Positions 1 to 5,825 of a stretch of 5,825 nucleotides of DNA are shown here, in pieces (the stretch's first letter is position 1; every line of letters starts with the position of its first letter). Made by a program: the position numbers and the translations under genes. Source of the stretch: Clostridiales bacterium (lineage in GTDB: Bacteria; Bacillota; Clostridia; Oscillospirales; Oscillospiraceae); the NCBI GenBank assembly GCA_012516225.1, contig JAAYWX010000356.1, forward strand, positions 1 through 5,825, given 5' to 3'. The notes under the pieces are model-generated. The model was not told where the DNA came from. It did not search any database and saw only the letters and a list, made by a program, of their open reading frames with translations.

Positions 1-77
1 AAACAAAAAAATATCATTACAAAAAGTTAAAAGGCATATGTTGAAGATGTTTTCCCCTTTTTTTATTCATAAATGTG
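1..77. other. AT-rich intergenic leader, no gene seen
   Basis: This stretch is A-rich at its left end and contains a C4T7 run at 54-64. AAAAGG (29-34) could pair with CCTTTT (56-61) across a 21-nt loop, which is too weak to call a terminator of the upstream gene. No open reading frame of note is present. It probably holds the end of the preceding intergenic region and the upstream part of the secA promoter. Confidence 0.4.
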
Positions 78-86
78 TGCTACAAT
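78..86 (+). promoter_or_regulatory. Extended -10 promoter of the secA operon
   Basis: The sequence TGCTACAAT at 78-86 matches the extended -10 consensus TGnTATAAT with one mismatch. The region 17 bp upstream (about 58-63) is only a T-run with no good TTGACA, which is tolerable for an extended -10 promoter used by the vegetative sigma factor. Transcription would start near 92-94. That leaves a leader of roughly 48 nt before the preferred secA start at 141, but only about 12 nt before the alternative ATG at 105. The call rests on consensus matching alone. Confidence 0.6.
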
Positions 87-121
87 CAATAGTTAGGTAT
101 ATCTATGCCCAACAAATATCA

Positions 122-129
122 AAGGAAGG
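122..129 (+). promoter_or_regulatory. Ribosome binding site deciding the secA start
   Basis: AAGGAAGG lies 11 nt before the ATG at 141. The in-frame ATG at 105 has only a weak TAGG (94-97) before it and would sit almost at the predicted transcript 5' end. Together with the family-typical N-terminus beginning MSVITKIFG, this favours 141 as the start. Confidence 0.6.
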
Positions 130-140
130 CGTTAAAGCCA

Positions 141-2921
141 ATGAGTGTAATTACAAAAATATTCGGAACCCACAGCGAAAGGGAACTGAAGAAAATAAAA
201 CCTATAGCCGATAAAATTGATGCGATGGCCGACAAGTTCCGGACTATGTCAGATGCGGAGCTGCGCGCAAAAACGGACGAATTCAAGAAACGCCTCGCAG
301 ACGGAGAAACGACGGACGATATTCTGCCCGAAGCCTTTGCAACAGTCAGAGAGGCCTCGTACAGGGTTCTCGGCCTGTATCCTTTTAAAGTTCAGCTCAT
401 CGGAGGAATAGTCCTTCATCAGGGACGCATAGCCGAAATGAAAACGGGCGAAGGCAAAACGCTTGTCGCTACTCTTCCGGCTTATCTGAACGCGCTTGAA
501 GGCAAGGGCGTCCACATAGTTACTGTTAACGATTATCTTGCGAAGCGCGACAGTGAGTGGATGGGCAAAGTTTACCGTTTTCTTGGACTCTCTGTCGGAC
601 TTATCGTGCACGGTATGAACAACGAAGAACGCCGCCGTGCTTATGCTGCCGATATTACTTACGGTACAAACAACGAGATGGGCTTTGACTATTTGCGTGA
701 CAATATGGCGTTGTATAAGGGAGATATGGTTCAGAGAGGGCACTATTTTGCCATTGTGGACGAAGTGGACTCAATCCTTATCGATGAGGCAAGGACTCCT
801 CTTATAATTTCCGGAATGGGGGATAAGGGAACTGAGCTGTACAGTCAGGTCGACAGTTTCGTCCGCCGGCTGAAACCGATAGTCTATACAAGCGTTGACG
901 AAAAACGCGAAGAGGATGTAAACCTTGATGCAGACTATGTGGTGGACGAAAAGGCAAGAACGGCGACACTGACAGCGCGCGGCGTCAAAAAAGCGGAGGA
1001 GGCTTTCGGCATAGAAAACCTCTCCGACCTTGAAAACTCCACGCTGTATCACCACATAAACCAGGCCATAAAAGCGCACGGCGTAATGAAGAGGGACATT
1101 GACTATGTCGTAAAAGACGGGGAAGTTATCATAGTCGATGAATTTACAGGCAGACTTATGCTGGGCAGACGCTACAGCGAAGGGCTGCATCAGGCTATAG
1201 AAGCAAAAGAGCATGTAAACGTCGAAAGGGAAAGCAAGACGCTTGCGACGATAACTTTCCAAAATTACTTTAGGCTTTACGGCAAGCTGTCGGGCATGAC
1301 GGGAACGGCCATTACCGAGCAGGAAGAGTTTATTTCGATATACAACCTTGATGTTATTGAAATTCCGACCAATAAGCCCGTTGCAAGAAAGGATTATCCC
1401 GATGCCGTATATAAAAATGAAAACGGGAAATACAAGGCCATAATAAATCAGATAGTTGAGTGCCACGAGAAAGGACAGCCTGTGCTGGTAGGAACGGTTT
1501 CTATCGAAAAGAGCGAGCTTGTTTCATCGCTTCTCAAGAGAACCGGCATACCGCACAATGTTCTGAATGCTAAAAACCATGAGAAAGAGGCGGAAATAAT
1601 CGCTCAGGCGGGAAAATCTGGAGCGGTTACGATAGCCACAAATATGGCAGGCCGCGGAACGGACATCATGCTCGGCGGCAACGCGGAATATCTTGCAAAG
1701 CATGACCTTAAGAAGCATGGATACGGCGATGAAATTATAGCCGAGGCTACCGGATATGCCGAAACGGAAGACGAAACAATCCTTTCGGCAAGGAAAATGT
1801 TCGCTGAAAGGCTTGAGTTCCATAAGGCGGAAATTGAGAAAGAAGCCGAAAAAGTGAGACAGGCGGGAGGCCTGTTTATAATCGGTACGGAAAGGCATGA
1901 CTCAAGGCGTATCGACAATCAGCTCCGCGGACGTTCAGGCCGTCAGGGTGACCCGGGTGAAAGCAGGTTTTATCTTGCTATGACGGACGACCTTATGCGC
2001 CTTTTCGGATCCGAAAGAGTTATGAACATGATGGAGAAGATGGGAGTCGATGAGGATACCCCCCTTGATTACAAGATACTGTCCAATGCTATAGAGCAAG
2101 CGCAGAAGACAGTGGAAAGCCGCAATTTCCAAAGCCGCAAGAGCGTTCTTGAATACGACGATGTTATGAACGTCCAGCGCAACACTATTTATGAACAGCG
2201 TCGCAAGGTGCTCGACGGCGAGGATCTCAAGCCCTATATACTTTCAATGCTTGAAGAGTATATTAGGGAAACCGTGACAACTGGAATGGCAGGGCGCGGT
2301 TATTTTGACGATATAAAGCAGTTCGAGGAAACAGTTGCACCGTTTGAAGGGATGTTTATCCGAAAGGGCGAAATTGTTCCCTCCTCTGCGGAGCTTGAAA
2401 AGATTACGCCTCGGTCATTGACCGATCTGATATATAACAAAGCAATTGAAGTTTACGAGGCAAGGGAAAAAGAATTCGGGCTTATGGATAACGGCACGCC
2501 GCTTATGCGTGAGCTGGAGCGTGTGATAATGCTCCGCGTGGTAGACGAATACTGGATGGATCATATCGACGCAATGCAGGAACTCCGCAGAGGAATAGGA
2601 CTTCGTGCATATGGAAACGAAAATCCGGTTGATGCATACAAGCGCGAGGGCTTTGATATGTTTGAGGCAATGATAAACGGTATACGTTCCGAAGTCGTTA
2701 GGCGCATATTTACGGTTAAAGTGAAGAAGGAACAGCCTATCGAGAGAAAGAGCGTTACAAAAGGACCTCTTAACAGTGTCGGCGGCGATGATTCCGTAAA
2801 AAAACAGCCGATTAAAAAAGCCGAAAAACCGGGCAGGAATGATCCATGCCCCTGCGGAAAGATGAAAGAGGACGGAAGCAGACGTCTTAAATATAAGGAA
2901 TGCTGCGGCCGCAACGAGTGA
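141..2921 (+). CDS. secA: Preprotein translocase ATPase SecA
   Basis: SecA is the motor ATPase that pushes unfolded preproteins through the SecYEG channel, cycling between cytosol and membrane. From ATG 141 the protein has 926 residues, normal for a full-length clostridial SecA1. Visible in order are Walker A MKTGEGKT (100-107), Walker B DEVD (207-210) followed by SILIDEARTPLIISG, the preprotein cross-linking domain (about 227-370), SGMTGTA (384-390), helicase motifs TNMAGRGTDIMLGG (500-513) and GTERHDSRRIDNQLRGRSGRQGDPG (from 582, with the arginine finger region), the scaffold and wing helices, the two-helix finger region (about 760-820, YWMDHIDAMQELRRGIGLRAYG), a charged linker (about 861-898) and a C-terminal SEC-C zinc motif. 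An insert at about 524-575 in NBD2 corresponds to the VAR subdomain seen in many SecAs. All catalytic motifs are intact. The SEC-C motif is odd: CPCG (903-906) and CC (921-922) are separated by 15 residues after the second Cys instead of the usual 8. An in-frame ATG at 105 would add 12 residues (MPNKYQRKALKP) that do not resemble the family N-terminus. It is the first gene of the apparent operon. Identification is secure; the exact start is likely. Confidence 0.97.
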   Translation: MSVITKIFGTHSERELKKIKPIADKIDAMADKFRTMSDAELRAKTDEFKKRLADGETTDDILPEAFATVREASYRVLGLYPFKVQLIGGIVLHQGRIAEMKTGEGKTLVATLPAYLNALEGKGVHIVTVNDYLAKRDSEWMGKVYRFLGLSVGLIVHGMNNEERRRAYAADITYGTNNEMGFDYLRDNMALYKGDMVQRGHYFAIVDEVDSILIDEARTPLIISGMGDKGTELYSQVDSFVRRLKPIVYTSVDEKREEDVNLDADYVVDEKARTATLTARGVKKAEEAFGIENLSDLENSTLYHHINQAIKAHGVMKRDIDYVVKDGEVIIVDEFTGRLMLGRRYSEGLHQAIEAKEHVNVERESKTLATITFQNYFRLYGKLSGMTGTAITEQEEFISIYNLDVIEIPTNKPVARKDYPDAVYKNENGKYKAIINQIVECHEKGQPVLVGTVSIEKSELVSSLLKRTGIPHNVLNAKNHEKEAEIIAQAGKSGAVTIATNMAGRGTDIMLGGNAEYLAKHDLKKHGYGDEIIAEATGYAETEDETILSARKMFAERLEFHKAEIEKEAEKVRQAGGLFIIGTERHDSRRIDNQLRGRSGRQGDPGESRFYLAMTDDLMRLFGSERVMNMMEKMGVDEDTPLDYKILSNAIEQAQKTVESRNFQSRKSVLEYDDVMNVQRNTIYEQRRKVLDGEDLKPYILSMLEEYIRETVTTGMAGRGYFDDIKQFEETVAPFEGMFIRKGEIVPSSAELEKITPRSLTDLIYNKAIEVYEAREKEFGLMDNGTPLMRELERVIMLRVVDEYWMDHIDAMQELRRGIGLRAYGNENPVDAYKREGFDMFEAMINGIRSEVVRRIFTVKVKKEQPIERKSVTKGPLNSVGGDDSVKKQPIKKAEKPGRNDPCPCGKMKEDGSRRLKYKECCGRNE
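2871..2883 (+). repeat. 13-bp direct repeat, copy 1 (in secA 3' end)
   Basis: GACGGAAGCAGAC occurs here within the secA codons for D-G-S-R-R, inside the enlarged SEC-C motif. The identical 13-mer recurs at 2933-2945 in the secA-pgeF gap, 62 bp downstream. The flanks of the two copies do not match. Confidence 0.75.
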
Positions 2922-2932
2922 CGGATGTGCCT

Positions 2933-2945
2933 GACGGAAGCAGAC
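2933..2945 (+). repeat. 13-bp direct repeat, copy 2 (secA-pgeF gap)
   Basis: This is an identical copy of GACGGAAGCAGAC at 2871-2883, lying 11 nt after the secA stop codon. It is preceded by a shorter TGACGGA echo at 2919-2925 that overlaps the stop codon. The copy is not in the secA frame (offset 62 nt), so the repeat is a DNA-level rather than a protein-level one. Its function is unknown. Confidence 0.75.
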
Positions 2946-2953
2946 AGCCGGAC

Positions 2954-2960
2954 AAAGGAG
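2954..2960 (+). promoter_or_regulatory. Ribosome binding site of pgeF (TTG start)
   Basis: AAAGGAG ends 7 nt before the TTG at 2968. No ATG or GTG lies in frame at a usable distance. The next in-frame ATG, at 2995, has no good Shine-Dalgarno sequence, so this site supports the TTG start. Confidence 0.8.
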
Positions 2961-2967
2961 AATTGTT

Positions 2968-3777
2968 TTGGAATTTTCAAAGCCTTTTGCAGAAATGAGC
3001 TATAAGGGGCTTGTCTACATGACAGCCCCGACAATACCGTTTAAACACTGCTTTACAACAAGGTGGGGCGGGGTCAGCGAGGGTTACCTTGAGAGTTTGA
3101 ACCTCGGCGAAAATAGAGGGGACAAAGATGAGAATGTTCGCGAGAACTATCGTCTTGTCCTTGAAGCACTCGGGATTCCGCCGCAGAATTTGTGCTTTAC
3201 AAAACAAGTGCATAAAAATGAAGTCCGTATAGTTACGGATACTGACAGGCGCGAGCTTTTTTCTCCTTTTGCCTATGAGGCGGACGGAATCGTAAGCAGC
3301 ACCAAGGGCTTGCCTCTTATATGCTTTACGGCAGACTGCATTCCCGTTCTCCTCTGCGATCCGGATGCCGGAGTGGCAGGAGCAATACACTGCGGATGGC
3401 GCAGCACAGTTGCAGACATTCTTGGGCAAGCGGTCGCAAGGATGACCGAGCTTGGAGCAAATGCAGGAAACATTAGGGCTGCTGTCGGACCGGGAATAGA
3501 TATGTGCTGCTATGAAACCGGTCCTGAAGTACCGGAAGCAATAAAAAAACTAATTGGACACGACTGTGACGGACTGTTTTTTGAAGTGCCGGGAACAGGA
3601 AAGTACATGGTGGATCTGAAGGAAACAGACAGGAGAAGGCTTATTCAGCTTGGGCTGAAAAGCGAAAATATTTCAGTCAGCGATGAATGCACATCCTGCA
3701 ACTGCGATAAATACTGGTCGCACAGACGGACAAAAGGGGAGCGGGGTTCACAGGCAGCGATTATCGTTGTCGGCTGA
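2968..3777 (+). CDS. pgeF: PgeF/YfiH family purine nucleoside phosphorylase-like protein
   Basis: This 269-residue protein belongs to the YfiH/YlmD/PgeF family, once called multicopper polyphenol oxidase or laccase-like. Family members are now known as purine nucleoside phosphorylases with adenosine deaminase activity, and E. coli PgeF is linked to keeping L-Ser out of peptidoglycan stem peptides. The conserved active-site set is visible: KQVH with His82, TADCIPVLL with Cys124, and HCGWRST with His141. GPGIDMCCYE (174-183) and a C-terminal CTSCNCDKYWSHRR stretch (241-254) follow, and then a GERGSQAAI segment. In the canonical HxGWRG motif the last Gly is Ser146 here, a mild deviation. Length is typical for the family and no signal peptide is seen, so it is cytosolic. 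The start is TTG at 2968, supported by AAAGGAG 7 nt upstream; ATG 2995 would remove nine residues. It lies 46 nt after secA with no terminator between, so co-transcription is likely. Family assignment is strong; the physiological substrate is not shown by sequence. Confidence 0.93.
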   Translation: MEFSKPFAEMSYKGLVYMTAPTIPFKHCFTTRWGGVSEGYLESLNLGENRGDKDENVRENYRLVLEALGIPPQNLCFTKQVHKNEVRIVTDTDRRELFSPFAYEADGIVSSTKGLPLICFTADCIPVLLCDPDAGVAGAIHCGWRSTVADILGQAVARMTELGANAGNIRAAVGPGIDMCCYETGPEVPEAIKKLIGHDCDGLFFEVPGTGKYMVDLKETDRRRLIQLGLKSENISVSDECTSCNCDKYWSHRRTKGERGSQAAIIVVG

Positions 3778-3783
3778 AACGAT
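3763..3783 (+). other. Small inverted repeat across the pgeF stop codon
   Basis: ATCGTT (3763-3768) can pair with AACGAT (3778-3783) around a 9-nt loop that contains the pgeF stop codon. No T-run follows, so it is not an intrinsic terminator. It lies 5' of the next gene's ribosome binding site (3788-3794) and does not cover it. It may be chance. Confidence 0.3.
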
Positions 3784-3787
3784 TACT

Positions 3788-3794
3788 GAAAGGA
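3788..3794 (+). promoter_or_regulatory. Ribosome binding site of the lipoprotein gene
   Basis: GAAAGGA ends 8 nt before ATG 3803. It decides the start: the open frame extends upstream to an ATG at 3683 inside pgeF, but only from 3803 does the protein begin directly with a lipoprotein signal peptide. Confidence 0.75.
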
Positions 3795-3802
3795 AACCGC
3801 TT

Positions 3803-5389
3803 ATGGCTGATAGAATAAAAAAAACGATCCTTTTTGCTCTAATATTGTCTTTTGCCATCTGCTGTTTTTCAGGCTGTACCGCTACGGGAAACGAAGATGA
3901 GCCGCCTTTGCCGGAGGTTTCAGAGCCGGGAAGTGAGCAAACGGATTATTACCGTGCGGACAATGTCTTTTCACTGAACTGCAGCAGGCAGGACAGCTTC
4001 AACCCCTTTTCAACCAAGAATGCAGCCAATCTTCTCTGCAGCCAATTGATGTACGACAATCTTTTTGAAGTGGACGACACCTTTGCGACGACTCCGAACC
4101 TTATAAAAGATTATAAAAGCGATGACGGTAAGTGCTGGTATTTTTATGTGGACACTTCCGTAAAGTTCTGGGACGGATCGACGCTGACGGCTCAGGATGC
4201 CGCCTATTCCATACAGCGGGCCATGAGAAGTCCGCAGTTTTCCGCACGGCTTAAGCCAATCGTAGGAGTCAGCGCCATGGATGAAAGCCTTTTTATAATA
4301 AATCTCTACTATCCCGATATGCAGTTTCCCGCTTTGCTGAGCATACCGGTTATAAAAAACGGAACGGCTGAAGATTCCCCGCCTATGGGTACCGGACCGT
4401 ATATGCCGGATGAAGGATACACAAAGCTCTCAGCATTCTCGGGGCACAAAAAGGCTGGTTCGCTTCCAACGGATACAATATATTTGCAGGAGTACACGGA
4501 TGTAGAGGGTATAATTTCCGCGTTTGAGGATTCAAAGATAGATCTTGTCACAAATGACCCGACAGGAATTTATAACTTTGGATACGGTTCTGCAAATGAG
4601 GAGAGGTTTTTCCCGACAACAAATATGCATTACATAGGCTTTAACAGCAAAGGCCAGTTCTTTTCAAATCCCCTTTTTAGGAAAGCTATGACATATGTAG
4701 TGGACAGGGAAAAAATAGTAAAGGATTTTATGAAAGGTGCGGCAACGCCGGCAGCACTTCCCATGAATCCTGCCTGCGGTCTGTATAACGACGCGTATTC
4801 GGAAATTATTTCATATTCCGAAAAAAAGGCTGAGGCCGCTTTTGATGAAGCGCAGGTACAGGATTATGATGACGATGGTAAACGTGAAATCATGATAACC
4901 GGAATACCTGTTGAAATAAACATCAGCTTTATTGTCTGCAGTGACAGTCCGATAAAGGTTTCCGCCGCACGATCTATTGCTGATAATTTAAACAATATGG
5001 GTATAACGGTAAATCTTCGGGAACTTACATGGGACGATTATCTTGCCGCACTCAGCAAAGGCGATTTCGATATGTACTATGCGGAAACAAAGCTCGGAGC
5101 AGACTTTTCCCTGAGGAATCTTTTATTTTCAGGAGGAAATTTAAACTATGGAAAGTTTTCGGATTCCGCCCTTGAACAGTATATAAACGATTTTATGGCC
5201 AGTCCTGAAGAAGGACGTCAAAAATGCGCAGACCTGATGTTCAAATACATAACCGATACCGCGCCTATTGTAACTATATGTTTTGAGAAACAGGAAGTAA
5301 TAACACACAGAGGAGTGGTTTCCGGTATGAAGCCGAGCGCATACAACATTTTCAGCGGAATCGAGGCATGGACAATCAATATGAAATAG
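3803..5389 (+). CDS. Family 5 ABC transporter solute-binding lipoprotein
   Basis: This 528-residue protein is an extracellular solute-binding protein of family 5 (SBP_bac_5; the oligopeptide, dipeptide and nickel binding type), expected to be lipid-anchored on the outer face of the membrane. Residues 1-24 form a lipoprotein signal peptide: the charged start MADRIKK, a hydrophobic core, then the lipobox FSGC with Cys25 as the lipidated residue. A short acidic and proline-rich linker follows (about 26-50). The mature domain shows family hallmarks: DSFNPF near 65-69, VKFWDGSTLTAQDAAYSIQR (120-139), MGTGPY (195-200), the IGFN segment near 278, LFRKAMTYVVDREKIV (291-306), and a C-terminal lobe with MGITVNLRELTWDDYLAAL (399-417) and FDMYYAETKLGADF. 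An acidic DYDDDGKRE loop (354-362) resembles a calcium-binding DxDxDG loop. It lies 25 nt after pgeF and 15 nt before cdd. No permease or ATPase gene adjoins it within the window, so it would be an orphan binding protein sharing a transporter encoded elsewhere. Ligand cannot be predicted; peptides are the family default. Confidence 0.9.
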   Translation: MADRIKKTILFALILSFAICCFSGCTATGNEDEPPLPEVSEPGSEQTDYYRADNVFSLNCSRQDSFNPFSTKNAANLLCSQLMYDNLFEVDDTFATTPNLIKDYKSDDGKCWYFYVDTSVKFWDGSTLTAQDAAYSIQRAMRSPQFSARLKPIVGVSAMDESLFIINLYYPDMQFPALLSIPVIKNGTAEDSPPMGTGPYMPDEGYTKLSAFSGHKKAGSLPTDTIYLQEYTDVEGIISAFEDSKIDLVTNDPTGIYNFGYGSANEERFFPTTNMHYIGFNSKGQFFSNPLFRKAMTYVVDREKIVKDFMKGAATPAALPMNPACGLYNDAYSEIISYSEKKAEAAFDEAQVQDYDDDGKREIMITGIPVEINISFIVCSDSPIKVSAARSIADNLNNMGITVNLRELTWDDYLAALSKGDFDMYYAETKLGADFSLRNLLFSGGNLNYGKFSDSALEQYINDFMASPEEGRQKCADLMFKYITDTAPIVTICFEKQEVITHRGVVSGMKPSAYNIFSGIEAWTINMK

Positions 5390-5390
5390 C

Positions 5391-5402
5391 GGAGGAGAGG
5401 TG
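5391..5402 (+). promoter_or_regulatory. Double ribosome binding site of cdd
   Basis: GGAGG (5391-5395) is followed at once by AGAGGTG (5396-5402), giving two overlapping anti-Shine-Dalgarno matches. The first is 9 nt before TTG 5405. The second (AGAGG, ending 5400) is 10 nt before the in-frame GTG 5411. Either start could therefore be used. Confidence 0.7.
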
Positions 5403-5404
5403 TT

Positions 5405-5800
5405 TTGACCGTGACTGACAGGGAACTTCTGAATATAGCAAAGCAGGCGTCGGAAAACGCATATGCGCCGTATTCAAGGTTTAAAGTAGGCGCCGCCCTT
5501 GAGTGTGAAAGCGGAAGGGTGTTTACGGGCTGCAATGTGGAAAATGCGGCTCTCGGAAGCACAATGTGTGCAGAGCGAGTAGCCATCTACAAGGCCGTCA
5601 GCGAAGGGGAAATACACTTTTCAAGAATAGCGATTTATGCCGAAAGCGTTGACTATTGCATGCCATGCGGAGCATGCAGGCAGGTTATGAGCGAGTTTTC
5701 ACAGGATATGGAAGTGCTTTGCGCAAAGGCGACAGGCAGTTATGTAAGCTATAGGCTGAATCAGCTTCTGCCTCATACATTTAAGTTCGGCGATTTCTGA
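5405..5800 (+). CDS. cdd: Cytidine deaminase
   Basis: Cytidine deaminase converts cytidine and deoxycytidine to uridine and deoxyuridine in pyrimidine salvage, in the cytosol. At 131 residues it matches the short, homotetrameric, zinc-dependent class with three Cys ligands (Bacillus subtilis type). Visible are AYAPYSRFKVGAAL (19-32), CNVENAALGSTMCAERVAIY (43-62) with zinc ligand Cys55 and catalytic Glu57, and PCGACRQV (87-94) with zinc ligands Cys88 and Cys91. The substrate-contacting NVEN (44-47) is intact, as is the C-terminal LLPHTFKF segment. The start is TTG 5405 or GTG 5411. The GTG start, beginning MTDRELL, would place the key residues at 53, 55, 86 and 89, the numbering known for the B. 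subtilis enzyme, so it is a serious alternative. The gene begins 15 nt after the lipoprotein stop and is the last complete gene of the apparent operon. Function is secure. Confidence 0.95.
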   Translation: MTVTDRELLNIAKQASENAYAPYSRFKVGAALECESGRVFTGCNVENAALGSTMCAERVAIYKAVSEGEIHFSRIAIYAESVDYCMPCGACRQVMSEFSQDMEVLCAKATGSYVSYRLNQLLPHTFKFGDF

Positions 5801-5820
5801 CTTTTCGTGGGAAACTACAC

Positions 5821-5825
5821 AAAGG
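5821..5825 (+). promoter_or_regulatory. Possible ribosome binding site of the next gene
   Basis: AAAGG is the last sequence in the window, 20 nt after the cdd stop. The stop-to-start gaps upstream are 15-46 nt and no terminator follows cdd, so a fifth co-transcribed gene may start just beyond the edge. In many Bacillota cdd is followed by era, but that cannot be seen here. Confidence 0.3.

Noticed and set aside
29..64. Terminator-like pairing AAAAGG...CCTTTT followed by T residues before secA.
   Set aside because: The stem is 6 bp, mostly A-T, with a 21-nt loop; too unstable to call an intrinsic terminator.
771..1466. Long open frame of 231 codons on the minus strand inside secA.
   Set aside because: It lies antisense to the conserved secA coding sequence, shows no recognisable family or motif, and is explained by codon bias of the sense gene. 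The same applies to the other antisense frames at 249-743, 1524-1918, 2561-3034, 2977-3473, 4309-4551 and 5218-5586.
2904..2913. Perfect 10-bp palindrome TGCGGCCGCA near the secA stop codon.
   Set aside because: It has no loop and no following T-run, lies in codons of the conserved SEC-C end (CGRN), and is short enough to be chance.
3763..3790. Hairpin at the pgeF stop as an intrinsic terminator.
   Set aside because: The stem is only 6 bp, half A-T, and no T-run follows; the next gene's ribosome site comes directly after it, consistent with read-through.
3683..3802. N-terminal extension of the lipoprotein from ATG 3683, overlapping pgeF.
   Set aside because: It would put 40 polar residues before a clear lipoprotein signal peptide and has no supporting ribosome site; ATG 3803 with GAAAGGA is the proper start.
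4484..4515. Possible internal promoter in the lipoprotein gene: TTGCAG (4484-4489) and perfect TATAAT (4510-4515).
   Set aside because: The spacer is 20 bp, too long for a sigma-70 type promoter, there is no TGn extension, and the position is mid-gene with nothing sensible to transcribe from it.

Overview
This window is chromosomal DNA of housekeeping character, most likely from a Gram-positive anaerobe of the Bacillota (class Clostridia; an Oscillospirales-like gut lineage is a guess). The signs are strong GGAGG-type ribosome binding sites, frequent TTG starts, a lipoprotein signal peptide ending FSGC, a clostridial-type SecA and a short homotetramer-type cytidine deaminase. Base composition is mixed and uniform along the window. 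There are no mobile elements, CRISPR arrays, tRNAs or rRNAs.

Layout, all on the + strand: 1-140 is an AT-rich leader with a good extended -10 promoter (78-86). It is followed by secA (141-2921), pgeF/yfiH (2968-3777), a family 5 solute-binding lipoprotein (3803-5389) and cdd (5405-5800). The gaps are 46, 25 and 15 nt. Each downstream gene has its own Shine-Dalgarno sequence and no convincing internal terminator is present, so the four genes look like one transcription unit that probably continues past the right edge, where an AAAGG sits at the very end.

How the genes might work together: SecA drives export through SecYEG, and the solute-binding lipoprotein is one of its likely substrates. 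PgeF (purine nucleoside phosphorylase-like, also linked to peptidoglycan fidelity) and Cdd (cytidine deaminase) both act on nucleosides, so the last three genes could form a small salvage module, with the lipoprotein as capture component. No permease or ATPase genes lie in the window, so this is inference.

I see no clear new system. The points most worth a second look are an enlarged C-terminal zinc motif in SecA, a 13-bp direct repeat with one copy inside that enlargement, the orphan solute-binding lipoprotein between two nucleoside enzymes, and its acidic EF-hand-like loop.
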